From Linum tenue (taxonomy: Eukaryota > Streptophyta > Magnoliopsida > Malpighiales > Linaceae): DNA of 64,000 bases. Each line of letters opens with the position of its first letter. Within the stretch, counting starts at the first letter, position 1. The stretch is taken from positions 54,704,066 to 54,768,065 of the forward strand of contig CAMGYJ010000006.1 of NCBI GenBank assembly GCA_946122785.1, written 5' to 3'. Below, one piece after another: positions 22,548-34,122 of the stretch. The notes under the pieces are model-generated. The model saw only the letters and a program-made list of their open reading frames with translations, did not search any database and was not told the DNA's origin. The translations under genes were made by a program, and so were the position numbers.

Positions 22548-22925
22548 TAGGATGGCAATTTGAATCTGGCTCTTCGGGTATTACCTTATTCGTAATATTG
22601 TGGGTTGGAATATGCGTTATTACTTCCGACCTGCTCCACAACTCTACACCACATTGAAACTTTAATTAGGTGACAGAGTTGATCCTCTAATTATTTAAAC
22701 ACAATTTCTTAATTTATCATCACTATTTTCCATTCAAGAATAGTTTTCCTTTGTTTTATCATAAAATAATTTTTTTGCGTATATTTTCTTTGAATAATCT
22801 GTGAGAATGGCTCGACCCGCTTTATTCTATACCCACGTGAGTATTATCCGACTTGATCATCGTTTGGTTAGTGGTGGGTATGGGTATTGAGATACATACC
22901 TCACCCCACTCAAATATCATCCCTA
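22548..22925. mobile_element. hAT-like MITE remnant
   Basis: Ends TAGGATGGCAATTTG and CAAATATCATCCCTA form imperfect terminal inverted repeats. The flanking 8-mers CATGGAAG and TATGTAGG match at only five positions, so age or a secondary event has blurred the duplication. Confidence 0.55.
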
Positions 22926-22933
22926 TATGTAGG

Positions 22934-23583
22934 CAGTGGCGGACCCAGGATTCTAAGAGAGGTGGTTCAATATAATAAAATTAAAAAATAAAAATAATTC
23001 ATAAATTATAAAAGTTCTCATTTCTTACAATGAGCCACGACGGCTTTCCATACTCTGAAAGTACACCAATGGCCAAGTAGTATCCTTTCCTGTCTCCACC
23101 ATTCGCCTAGCTAGCTCATCGATTCCTCGGAGTCCCTTGAAGGTCTCATCTTGCTTGACATGATAAATGTAGCCGCTTACTTTGCCGGCAGTGTGAGAAG
23201 AGAAAGGAAGAGGGATTGTCCTGTGCATGTGAGAGAGTTTTTGGTTTCATTTATAAATTGTAATCGAGATAGGTATAGGGTTTCTTTTATAAGGATATTA
23301 GTTCTATTACAATCAAAATTGGAATTGGGTGGAGGATTCAATAAACTTTCCGTATAAGGAAATTATTTACACATTAATAAATTTATGTATACAATACGTT
23401 CTTTAGCAAAGTTATAATAATAATATGTTCCTAATCTGATGGAATGATTATGAGTCTACTATAGAGCTGTGTCAAGAGGTCTTGTGTTCGAATTTTAGTA
23501 CTGACGAACCTTACTTTTTTATCGAATTTTATTTTGGAGGTGTGTCAATTGACACACCACCCTATAACATAGGTCCGCCCCTG
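22934..23583 (-). mobile_element. hAT element, internally deleted, TSD TATGTAGG
   Basis: A 650-bp element with TIRs CAGTGGCGGACC / GGTCCGCCCCTG and a perfect 8-bp duplication TATGTAGG (22926-22933, 23584-23591). It carries the C-terminal scrap of a hAT transposase on the minus strand. It is inserted exactly between two older hAT-type MITE remnants. Confidence 0.85.
23025..23228 (-). pseudogene. hAT transposase C-terminal fragment
   Basis: The frame contains GIDELARRMVETGKDTTWPL followed by VYF. This resembles the segment of plant hAT transposases just upstream of the dimerisation domain (LAKxMVExxKxxxFPLVYRL). The following ASVERxFS block is absent. It lies inside the hAT element and is non-functional. 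Confidence 0.6.
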
Positions 23584-23591
23584 TATGTAGG

Positions 23592-23735
23592 GATAACAAT
23601 TTTGACCTGACCCATTTTACCCAACCTGTTTTGGGCGGTAATACTCAACCCGTAAGAGGGGCGGACAGGAATACTCTCGACCTGAATTGCCCCCACCCAC
23701 CCCATTTTCGACTTGTTCTTGGCTAAATTATATGT
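23592..23735. mobile_element. hAT-type MITE remnant (one end)
   Basis: Starts TAGGGATAACAATTTTGACC counting into the preceding duplication, and continues with ACCCAACC-type sequence common in plant hAT MITEs. No clear second terminus was found. Confidence 0.35.
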
Positions 23736-23975
23736 AATTCTACTCATATTATTTAGGATTTTATTTTTATTACCTTATATTTTAACTTTAATGAATTTGT
23801 AAATATGTGAGAATCTTAATTTCTCAAATAAGTTAGCCATATCTATCATATTATAGTTTGGTTTTTATTTTCTTAATAAAAATAAATATTACTAATGTTT
23901 CTTTTAAATTACATACTTATATAGGTCGATATACTCTGATCCACGAACATATTAAATTACTCGACCGGTCACGGA

Positions 23976-24553
23976 TAGGGATGGCAGTGGGTCGGATCGG
24001 GGGCTGATAGTGCATATCCGTTACCCTACCCAAAGTACTTCGGGTTTTACCCATACCTATACCCACATGTGAAACGGGTAGAAAAGCAAAACCATGCCCC
24101 ATACCCGTTCGGGTTTCGGGTATCCACGATTATCCATGAATATTAATTTCTCTTCATAACTCCAACCAATATGTTAACATTCACACGTATTCTTATATTA
24201 AGTAAGAGAAAAAATACGACAAGAATTCACTAGAATGAAGAAAATTAACTAAAACAACACAATTTCATGAAAATGTTATATTTATATGCTAAATATAAAA
24301 CATGTTAGAGAAAAATAATGATTATTTCTAGACAAAATACATATGCATGTGTATAATCGAACGGGTTCGGATCGGATAGTGAGAAATCCATGCCCATCCA
24401 TTACCCGCAATATTCGGATTCGGGTTTTACCCGTACCCACTAAATGTCTTTCGGGTTCGGGTTTTATCCTACCCGACTAAGCCGAATTCGGAGATATCCA
24501 CAGTTACGGATATTTTTGTCATCCCTAGTCACAGGATATTTTTGTCATCCCTA
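23976..24553. mobile_element. hAT MITE, TSD GTCACGGA
   Basis: Terminal repeats TAGGGATGGCA and TTGTCATCCCTA, with perfect 8-bp duplications GTCACGGA (23968-23975, 24554-24561). The right terminal segment ending GTCATCCCTAGTCAC is present twice in tandem, so a short duplication extended the element after or during insertion. Interior is rich in CGGGTT motifs. No coding capacity. Confidence 0.85.
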
Positions 24554-24881
24554 GTCACGGAATGAAAAATGAGTATACTTGTTCCCATCTGGCCCATTGT
24601 CATTCGTGCCTAGATTGTTCAAGCAACCCAACCCAACCCAATTAAATATCTCATTTGGTCCTCGAAAGTAGACAAATTAATCTTCTCTGGAGTGGACTTA
24701 ACTACTGGCTCAACAACCGGCAAAGTGAGGCTCTGATTATATCTGTGTGTATTGTCAAAAATAGCCCTTCACAAATTAAGGGCTGCATCTCGGTGGCTGA
24801 GGTGGCAAAACTCTAATATGTGCTTCTGTATACATATACCAGTTTGTTGTCCGACCTGTTGGTCGGAATGTCATTGAATAC

Positions 24882-25314
24882 CAATGTTGTCATAATCGAA
24901 CCGGATCATGACACGGTAATGCGAACGACTCACACTTTAGTGGTCCAACCGCACTAGACCATTTAAAAACCGTTAGAGAACCGGTACCTAATAACGTTAT
25001 TAGTGTAAATAGTGGACATTTCTTAATAAAAGTTCATCTCGTTCCTTCGAAATTGTGAAATGGAAATAATTATTCAGTTTGAGAGCCCGACGTTTTTTGT
25101 TTATTTCAATTTTCAATTTTATGATTTTTTTAATTTAATTTAGTGGCTGAATGGCAAAAACCGGACGAATTGCTCAAACGATTAACTGCCTCGGCCGTTT
25201 ACCAACCGCTACATAAAACCAGAACGCCTTTTAGACTGTTCCGAGCCGGCTTTACGACCGGGTGGCGGTTTTACCGGTCGGGCCGAGCGGCTCGGCTCAA
25301 CTTTAATAACACTG
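24882..25314. mobile_element. hAT-type MITE, TSD TTGAATAC
   Basis: A 433-bp element starting CAATGTTGTCATAATCG and ending CTTTAATAACACTG, with perfect 8-bp duplications TTGAATAC (24874-24881, 25315-25322). Same family as 58629-59066. No transposase. Confidence 0.85.
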
Positions 25315-25474
25315 TTGAATACAATGTATGTATGATGTGTATTTTAATTTTTTTAAATTACTTGAAATGCTAAATTTCGTATGACATTAAGGGGACATCA
25401 AAATTATTTTTCCATTTTCAAAAATTTTATAATTTTTCATCAATGATGAACATTGTAAGCTTAATTGTTATAAC

Positions 25475-25850
25475 CAAAGTTGTCAAACCTATTTAAGTTG
25501 TTGAGCCGGTCAAGCAAGTAGTTTGAAGTTTAATTGTTTGATTGATGCCATACCTGTTTGAGCCGTTTTACAACTTTTCTAAATATATTTACATATAAGA
25601 TAGAAATTTCGTGACTGAAATGGAATGTAATAACTTATATCTATTAAATACTCAATTTCCATAAGAAAACATACTTATTTCAAGATCCACCCACCATCAT
25701 ATTGCCTCTCTCCCCCTCCCCCTCCCCCTCCCCTCTCTCTTACTCTCCCACTCTAATGATTATACACTTGGTTTTGTAGAGCCGGTTTTGGAACACGACT
25801 TTGGTCGGGCCTAGTCCATCCAGCCGCCCGATAGAGGTGTAACAACCTTG
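25475..25850. mobile_element. hAT-type MITE, TSD GTTATAAC
   Basis: Starts CAAAGTTGTC and ends ACAACCTTG, with perfect 8-bp duplications GTTATAAC (25467-25474, 25851-25858). It contains a CCCCCT-repeat tract at 25712-25733 that could form a G-quadruplex on the minus strand. Confidence 0.85.
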
Positions 25851-25858
25851 GTTATAAC

Positions 25859-26836
25859 ACTCGTGAATAATCATTCATAACTTGTCAATTTAATGATGTA
25901 GTCAATCTAAAAATAAAATTGACATAACAAAAAAAGAGTTTGTCTGAAAAAGCGTAGCATAAATAGGAAATTCGTGATCATAACCTTTATTCAATATTTA
26001 TTTCTTATGCTTGGGAAACAATGCATATATAACAGTATCTACACCTTAAAGTATTCTGCACAATACAATAACAAAATTAGTAAGAAAATAACATTTTTCA
26101 TCCATACTCTATGCAATGAAAAAATTATTTATCAACCTACATACTCTAAATTTAGTTGAAGTACAATCTTATTCACTCAACAAAAATATTAAACCTATCT
26201 TGTGGTACCTACCTTGCTAATGCACATGACCACATCAATGCGTCCATGAAAACTCCAGCTCAACTTTCATGATTTGTCTTGTACTGCGATTATTTCATAT
26301 TAAACTAAGTAACTATAAATGATACAGTTATCCTATAAGATAAAATATTTAAATAATTGAAATCATCTAGAAAAAATGGTATTCAGAAATTGTGTTCTTT
26401 TAAACTCACCCATTTGTCCAATTATGACATATTATCAAGAGAGTTAGGATTTAATAGTAAACAAAACTAAAATTTTCAAAAAGCTGGTCAATTAAAGTTT
26501 GCCTAATAATATATTGCTTTAATTGTTCTAAAAATTAATACCAAGTTTGTACATCACATCTACGCATTCAATATTGCAATTCAATATATAATATTCGAAT
26601 CAATGATGTTTGGGTTTCAATTTTAAAATTATCCTCCATATATAAGATAGACATAAATTAAATTTATTATTAAACTCAAATTAAAATAATCAAACTTTTT
26701 TAAAATTCAAATATCAAATAACAAAGAAAGTACTTACGGAAAGTTAGTGTGCTAGCAAACAGTAGTGGAAAAGTCGTATGATTTTTTAGAGTTCAGGTTT
26801 TCAGATTTTTTACTTAAAAAGATACAAAAGATTTTG
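25859..26836. other. AT-rich intergenic DNA
   Basis: No gene, terminal repeat or RNA signal stands out in this very AT-rich stretch. Confidence 0.5.
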
Positions 26837-26905
26837 TTAGCGTAATTGGTAATGGTTGTTGTCTTAGTTTTGAAAGACCATGGTTCGAATTCCGAGATTG
26901 ATGTA
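26837..26905 (+). repeat. tRNA-derived SINE head
   Basis: An A-box-like TAGCGTAATTGG (26838-26849) and a perfect B box GGTTCGAATTCC (26882-26893) stand at RNA polymerase III spacing. No tRNA cloverleaf or anticodon arm can be made, so this is a SINE or tRNA relic and not a tRNA gene. Confidence 0.5.
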
Positions 26906-28122
26906 TTTTTTTCTTATAAAAATAAATAAATAATGATTGTGAAGACACAAGTACCCTTCCTACTTTCGCTCTCATTGTAGGAAATTTGAAATGATGAAAA
27001 ACTGCCCCCAACCCGGCTATAATATATTTGTAGATAGATGTTTTGACACCATAGGCTTTTCGGTGGATTGTATGTATACAACTTTAGTAAATAAGATAAA
27101 TAAATATAGTTTTGATATATTTTCTATTACGTAATCCCAGGTTAAAAAGTTAAAGGGTAGAGAGGAATTCTTAGGTGCTCCGGGAGGACCACATCACCAA
27201 TCCAACATGGCGCTCCCGACCAATAGAATACTGCCACGTCTCCCACTTTTTAATTGATGGTTAATTAATGAGTTGCATAAAATCTTATGGAAATAATCCC
27301 ATTCCTCAATTTTCCATTTCCTTCAACTTCTTCCAGCAAAATTCCTCTTTTTTATCCATTAAATTCTTCAACCGAAATGACTGTAATCAATTTAGTATTT
27401 ACCGACCAACATCACTCTCCGTTTAGTTGTAATTAGAAGAAGGAAGAAAGCTTTGGCCTCGGAAGAAAAAGTTCGAACAAAAAGAGATTCATCAATCTCA
27501 TATTCCTGGCTATGTGGGATACTATCATCGGGACTAGATGATGAGACGGGGCTTTATTTTGAAATTGTTGTGCTCCAAAGGTGGATGTCGGATGCTAAGT
27601 TGGATGACTGCCACCCATGCGGACATCTAGTACCCCAAAGCCCTTGCTTCATTCCCATCTTATGCGATCTCGTTCTCCATCACAAACTCTTCTTCAACTT
27701 TGACTTCTTCTTTAACTCCTTCTTCAATTTCGGGTTGAGCCGGAAGTACAAGTTTTTTCCTAGCTTCTCATAGCCCCCTCTCATGAGCAGGTAGACAGAG
27801 AGTGTGGTTGATGTTTTCTTCTAGAGGTTCTAAAGGTGCCAGATTGCTCTGGGTCATCGACCACCTATAAACACTCCAACTAAAAGCCACCTAGCAAGGT
27901 CCACCACACACAATTCAAGAAAAAAATGCTTGATTAATAGTGGTTTACTTTGTCCGTATAAAACACCGTGTTCTCGGCTACATTACCAAGAAAACTTGAC
28001 TCGCGACCTATTACACACTCTCGCCGTAGGTCATGTATAATCCTATGAAAGATGTCGTATAGAGGAAGTATATTTTCAATTGTCAACTCGAGCAGTTCGT
28101 TTACCCTTAGTTCAACAAACCA
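26906..28122. other. Intergenic DNA without a supported gene
   Basis: A TTG-started open frame at 27453-27773 lacks any recognisable domain and is probably fortuitous. A segment near 27160-27240 (GTGCTCCGGGAGGACC) has the look of a repeat terminus, but no partner was found. Confidence 0.4.
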
Positions 28123-28127
28123 CAAGT

Positions 28128-28400
28128 TGTAACACCTTAGGCGAATCCCACATCGACAAAGCACGGGAGAGATCCATGGTTCATAAGTAAGAAACCGACC
28201 TTAACTGACAAGACGCGTTTTGGGGTGTAATGGAGGAGTTCTTGTGAGAACTCCGAAGTTAAACGTGCTCAGTGCGGAGCACAACAAGGATGGGTGACCT
28301 TATGGTAAGTCACCTTGAATTGCACCCCAAGTCGGAAACCGTGAGGGTTGAGGCCCAAAGCGGACAATATCTTCGTCGGATAAAGGTTCGGGATGTTACA
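28128..28400 (+). repeat. Cassandra-type solo LTR with 5S rRNA-derived sequence, TSD CAAGT
   Basis: A 273-bp LTR starting TGTAACACC and ending GATGTTACA, flanked by perfect CAAGT duplications (28123-28127, 28401-28405). Its centre (about 28221-28329) resembles plant 5S rRNA, including the A-box region GAAGTTAAACGTGCTC (28255-28270) and C-box GGATGGGTGACC (28288-28299). Cassandra elements are TRIMs known to carry 5S sequence in each LTR. This is not a functional 5S gene. Only one LTR remains. Confidence 0.9.
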
Positions 28401-28439
28401 CAAGTTATCTAGTCATAGGAACATTGTTTAAAACTATCA

Positions 28440-29590
28440 TACTAATCAAATAAAACACTAAAAAGATGTTGAATTCATGTGACAAGGCTTCACCCGGATC
28501 ATTATCCCCTAATCCCGTGTGGAGATGAGATTGTTACTCTCTAGTGTAATTTGCATTATCTATTTACCGTTAGGAGATCCAAGATAGTTAGGACCTCCTA
28601 TGCGAGTGCATCTAATCCACCGAATCGCTTGAATCAGAGGGGCGTATGACACTACTGAATTAGACAATTACGCCAACAGCATAAAGACACTAATCACCCT
28701 CGTTCATGGCTCTCTACGATGATTGAATAGTGATCCAAATTGCCATAGAGAGATCTTCTCGCTTTTAGGTAAATTTGTCCCAAAATTGAGGAAATTGATC
28801 GAGGACATTCGATTTTCATGATAAATATTCAATCAATATGTAATTAAACATGTCCATCACCGCAAAAAAATCACAAACATCAATCTACAACATCCTAGAG
28901 TAGGGTTCACATCATCGATTTGAAATTAAAGAGAAACTACTCTATAGCTAGAGAAAAAAAACAACAACTAGAAAAGCGAAAAAAGCTGTGGGAACTTGAT
29001 TCTTCTTATTCCTAGTTGCTTGGAGATAAAAATATGGCCTCCTCATGACTTTGGGTAGGTCACGTCCATCTTCAAATCTCCCTTGTTCATAGATTTCTCT
29101 CTCTAGGTGGAGGAACAATAAATTCAATGTCACTCTAAATTCTCCTCCCCTTCAAAATATGATCTCCTCCTATATATTACATGACTATGCACATTTCACA
29201 TTTGCACGTCACTCCTATCAAGTGTGCAACAAAACCGTTATCTCATGAAAAAAACGCGTTGTTTCATTAACACATTTCACGATTTCCATGTTGACTTCAC
29301 TTTCTGTAACTGTGCTCCTTGCATTGCCTACGAGACAGACATAAGCTCTTGGAAACTTGTGAGCTTCACGGCCCCCTTGTAAACTTCACAATCTGCTGCC
29401 AGGTTTTGCTTCATTTTGTATCCCTTACATCCGACATTCAGTCCTTTCGCACATTTCAAATGCTTTGGCCTGAAACATACTAAATTTTTCCAAAACTAGC
29501 GTAAAATAGCTCTAAAGACGATGCTACAAGTCAAACAACCAAATCAATGGGGTAAAAACACGTATGGAATGATTCGCTTCAAAAGTACAT
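28440..29590 (-). repeat. Old LTR fragment, Athila-like
   Basis: Read on the minus strand from about 29590, it follows the same order of motifs as the LTR at 13533-14107: a GTTTTTACCCC start region, a TATTTTACGC-like stretch, a GTTTCAGGCC block, then GTGAAGCTCACAAG. Similarity is loose and both boundaries are approximate. No coding sequence. Confidence 0.4.
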
Positions 29591-30010
29591 CTCAAATCCT
29601 ATTTTTTAACCAAAATAATTTATCTACTTTAATAAATTAGTTATCAATTCTAATAGACAAATAACCATGATTAAAATCCCCTGATAAAAAATAAAGTCAT
29701 TTTTTTGGGTGTATGCAATCCTGACAAATGTTGTCAATAGGAAATGTCGGTGTAAATATACTATTCTGACACTTTTCTAAACGTTGAAGGAACGCATTTT
29801 ATTTTCAACTTATTTTGTGATAATTTTCCAAACGTCAGAGCAGAACTAATATTTTTGTCACACTTGTATACCACAAAAGTGATGGTTTTGCCGACATTTA
29901 TAAAAATTGTCACAAAAAGCAATGTCGCTATAGACATTATTTTTGTTGTTTATATGTTAATGCATCAAACCATATATTGTTGATAAGCAAGTCACAACAA
30001 CATATACTAA

Positions 30011-30426
30011 GTGGTGGTTTGGAAGTTGCGAATGTTAAATCATTGCATTATAATGAATAACAATAATGTAAATACATGTATTGGTACAATGGATGCATTT
30101 CAATAATACATTGTTTGGTTAATGAGATTCTACTTAGTGTATTGACTTGCATAAAGTTACTTTATGGGAAAATGTCGAATTTACCTTCAACTTTTAGTAT
30201 AAGACAAAAATTAATAGGGATAGAAATGCAAAGAAAAAGTGGACACAAATCTAAAATCAACAATCTCAAGTTTTAGTTGAGATTGTATAATGCATCATTT
30301 TTTGTGATTGTTGGTGGGACCTACCTAACAATACATGCATTGTTTTACATTTCAAAACATTGTATTATGTACAATGCATGTATTCAATAAACACAACTCT
30401 AACAATCATAACTACCAAACGATCCC
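30011..30426. mobile_element. PIF/Harbinger-type MITE, TSD TAA
   Basis: Terminal repeats GTGGTGGTTTGG and CCAAACGATCCC with TAA on both sides (30008-30010, 30427-30429), 416 bp. A 22-bp stretch ending CAACATATACTAA immediately left of the element recurs at about 30555-30577, so the flank itself was duplicated. Confidence 0.65.
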
Positions 30427-30789
30427 TAAGTTAATTTTGGCTTGACAGTGCAAAATTAAAGGTTTTCGGGTATATGGTAGGACTTTATGGTCTATGATAT
30501 AGAGTTAAAGTATAAGGTATAGGCTATAGATTATTGGTTACGATTATAATTCAAGTCACAACAACATATACTAACTTAATATTGGATTGAGGGTTATGAT
30601 TGGAAGTGTAGTTGAGGAACTTCTCAAGCAAAAAGTGATTTTCCTACCCAACTCTTCCACGTATCTCTAGCTGCCCTTCACTAGCGCTCCAATATTTAAC
30701 TGTCCAGCTTCTTACTTAAATTGTCAGATGCAGATGCAATTCAGCTCTTCCTATTTGTATACGGATTTCCAATTTTCTGACAGAGATTA

Positions 30790-32330
30790 CTCCAATGAAG
30801 GATTAGATCAAGTTCCAAGTGTCTTAGGGCGTCCAATGTGTACGAACAAATCGACTACAAACAAAGGAAAGTTGGAATCGTGCATATCTGTGTAGAGGTT
30901 GAGGATGTTACAAAGAGGGTTACCAAGTTGAGTGTTACACCATATAGGTTACATGAACTATTAGTTGATGTGTAATATTGTCATATGCCACGAGTGTGCG
31001 AAAAGTGTAAATGTTTCGGCCATGACTGTGCGCTACCTGCAGGTCATAGAGAAAGGATGTGGGTTGTAAAAACCTCAGTTCTAGGAGAGGTAGCTAAGAC
31101 TACGACCAAGGAAGATGCTCTAGTTGATGGGGTGGCTCAGGAAAAGTTTAAGGAAGTTGTACAAGAAGTGATAGTGGGGACTCTAGGGCAAGAACTAGCT
31201 CCTAAAGTTGCTAATACTCCATCTCCAAGGGTGGGACTAACAGATCATGAGGGGTTTACTCTGGTGGTGATCAAAAGAGAGAGGGTGAGGGTTGGGTCCG
31301 CATTGAGTAGTGGGAATCATCAGAGTGCACATATTGTTGGCCTGCAAGCACACCCGGTGAGTAGGCTAGTGCTACTTAATGAAAGATCATTCCAAAACTT
31401 AGCAAGAAACCGTTTAGGGGGACAGTTTAGGAGGACAGTTGTGGCTCCACCTTATCCACCTCCTAAAGGGATAGGTTGTAAAAGAGGTAAATGAAACTCC
31501 TCATCCAGAATATGAGGAGTTCCAATGCCCCTAATAGCACTCAACTGTATTAGAACAGTTGAGAAAGGTAAAAATTGTCATAAAAAGCCTGTTAGAAACT
31601 AGAGTAGTAGAAGCCAATAGTATAGCAATAATAACATGTGTTTTATTATTATTATTATTTTGCCTGGAAGCAATTAGATAACTATTCCAAGTCAAAATCA
31701 AGGAGAGTTTGGATCTTTTGGAGAGCAGTTTTGAAAGTCACTCTACTAGAATAAGGTGAGCACTACTTGAAGATATTGGTAGAAGATCAAATCCCTTTCA
31801 TAGTGATGTTTGTGTATAGTCCTAACAAGGAAGCATATAGGAAACTTTTGTATCGGGAGTTGCTTTTAAGGAAGGACAGTACTGTGCCAATGGCTATCCT
31901 TGAAGACTCCAATGCCATAGCTGAGTTGAATGAGGCATCCAACTCACAAGTTACAACACAGAGTATGGTTAATTTTAGAAACTGATCCTAGATTGAAGAC
32001 ATTATACCGAAGCCATTTAAGTACTTTGTTTCTGACAGTCGTATCCAACATACCTGAGCATTATTCAAACAAGCTTGAAAGAAAGAAGTAAACGGTTATC
32101 CTTATTATATTCTCTATGCCAGGTGGTAGAAAGTGAGGATGGGGCTTATAAAAAGCTTAATAGAGAAGTGTATTTAGATATTTCTGAGAGGGTAAAAGAG
32201 GTTATTGCAGTAGTGGAGGCTACTCGGCATGCAATGTTGACTAACCCTAAAGCTGAGCTGATAGAAGAAGGAAAGAAGTTAAGGCTGGAATGTATTGAAC
32301 TACGTAAGGAATAGTAGTCTAATATTAACT
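30790..32330 (+). mobile_element. Degenerate L1-type LINE
   Basis: In order: an ORF1 segment with a CCHC-like knuckle (CEKCKCFGHDC, about 31000-31030); an endonuclease fragment (about 31767-31985) with VMFVYSPN and VPMAILEDSNAI, where intact endonucleases have GDFN; then KLNREVYLDISERVKE (about 32130-32200), a block that precedes RT in plant L1 ORF2. RT itself and a poly(A) tail are missing. Confidence 0.75.
30985..31494 (+). pseudogene. LINE ORF1 remnant with zinc knuckle
   Basis: A 169-codon open frame beginning just before the knuckle CEKCKCFGHDC. The DUF4283-like part expected upstream is present in broken form from about 30840 (VGIVHICVEVEDV), separated by a stop at about 30973. The remainder is Lys/Val/Glu-rich and includes DHEGFTLVV, the segment that precedes the ORF1 tail in related LINEs. 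Confidence 0.65.
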
Positions 32331-32380
32331 ATTAAGCAGAAGCCTCGAATCTAGACTATACATGAGGGTGATGCTAAATC

Positions 32381-33286
32381 AAGAAAGTTTACATAGGGGT
32401 GTCATCTTCCAAAACTTAAATTAAATTTAAAATTAAATTATTATTAAAAATTAAATATAAAATTTAATAATTATCCAACTAGTAAAAGTTACAATAAAAA
32501 TTCAGACATGTTTCGTATTATGAAAAAGGGTAAAATAAATTCAGTGTCTACTATAGGGCTGGCTATTTGGTCCGGATTGTTTGGTTTTACCCGAAACCGG
32601 ACCGTATAACCCGGACCGGGACCAGATAGCAAACAGTCCGGACCGGATAGCAAACCAGATGATTAAACCCAATTACGGGCTACTCTTTTCTAGTAGGATA
32701 TGTCGAGAGATATTTGTTGAGCAGTGTAGACACTAGGAGTGGCTATACGGCCCGGTCCGGTTAAATTGGCCCGAATTGATCCCCCGATCCGGTCTTTTCG
32801 GAAATATAAGGACCAAAGATTGGATTGGATACAGTCTGGTCTTGACCCGGTCCGGTCCCAATTTGATCTTGACTTTAGATTGAGCTTGTGGGGATTTGAG
32901 TGGCCTGAGGCCGCAAAGGTTGAGGAGTTGGTTAAGTTTTAGGTGTTGGGGTCTCTTATCCGGTTTTTCCGGTCCCAAACGATTTTTTACCTCAAATCTA
33001 AACCCGAATATGAGATTGGATTGTTTGCTATCCGGTCCCGGTCCCGGTTATACGGTCCGGTTTCCGGTAAAATCAAACAGTCCGGACCAAATAGCCAGCC
33101 CTAGTAGACACTGAATTTATTTTACCCTTTTTCATAATATGAAACAGGTGTGAATTTTTATTGTAACTTTTACTAGTTGGATAATTATTAAATTTTATAT
33201 TTCATTTTTAATAATAATTTAATTTGTAATTTAATTTAAGTTTTGGAAGATGACACCCCTATATAAACTTTCTGGATCCGCCACTG
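32381..33286. repeat. Large inverted repeat (foldback)
   Basis: Left arm 32381-32641 is matched, reverse-complemented and with few differences, by 33018-33272, leaving a loop of about 376 bp. Each arm has an AT-rich outer part and an inner GGGCTGGCTATTTGGTCC end that looks like a MITE terminus. The right outer end (CAGTGGCGGATCC on the minus strand, to 33286) looks like a hAT terminus, while the left one is degenerate. A transcript would form a long hairpin. No coding sequence. Confidence 0.85.
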
Positions 33287-33289
33287 CAA

Positions 33290-34119
33290 CCAGTAAAGGA
33301 AACAAAAAAAAAAAAAAAATAAAAGCAAATAAATAAAATTTTATTTTAGCAAAAACATCATGAGCTTTACATTTACTAGGACTGGATAGATAGTTATATG
33401 TATATGGCTTTACATGAACGGTTTGTATTGTTTGAGAGGCTTTCATATGAGTTTTTTCCTCTATGAAATTCTTGAGTTTAATGTAATTTTTTATTAACCA
33501 TAAAAAAGCCCCTTTTTATCATTTGTTCAGCAAATTGTGGGCAAATTTTTTTATTATTATTTGGCCTATTAAGGTCTTGTATTTATTCTTGTATCTCTTG
33601 TTCCTTTGGGAATATCTTGGGCAAAAAAAAAAATGTTAAAAAACATAAAAAGGTTAAAGTATTAGTAATAAGTTGTTCTCAATATCAAAGTTCTCTGCAA
33701 CAACGCCAAATTAATGACTGAAGTTAACTAGTTAATGCATTGACATGTTTTTTAATTCTCGTCTTCACCTTCACCTTACTATCGAAGTCCAACATAATTA
33801 TATATTGTTGTGACATGATCAGTCTTTTCTATCCTTAGGTATTTCATAGTGTTATGGGGATATTGTATAGCCCATTCACATTAATCGTACAAGAAAATAA
33901 GAGGTCGACTTCAATTTAAAACTCGCAGATCAATTATAAATAGATCGAATGGAAACAAACACTTAGAACTATCTTGCATTCAATCAATATATTCTAATAT
34001 ATTGCTAGAGTTAATCTCATCCAAACAACAAAATAAAAGTTACCAAGACGATCTGGATTCCAAAAGACATAATTGATCCTCTACTTGTCTTCTTTGGTTC
34101 AGAAATGCTGAAAAAATCT
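33290..34119. other. AT-rich intergenic DNA
   Basis: Contains homopolymer A runs near 33305 and 33628 and no supported gene or element boundary. Confidence 0.5.
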
Positions 34120-34122
34120 CTA

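Noticed and set aside
26837..26905. tRNA gene
   Set aside because: A and B boxes are present but no acceptor stem or anticodon arm can be formed.
28221..28329. 5S rRNA gene
   Set aside because: The 5S-like core sits inside an LTR with TG/CA ends and a TSD and departs from functional 5S in several places. It is Cassandra sequence.
29690..29950. CACTA (En/Spm) terminal fragment
   Set aside because: ATGTCGCTATAGACATTATTTTTG looks CACTA-like, but no CACTA terminus, TSD or second end was found.
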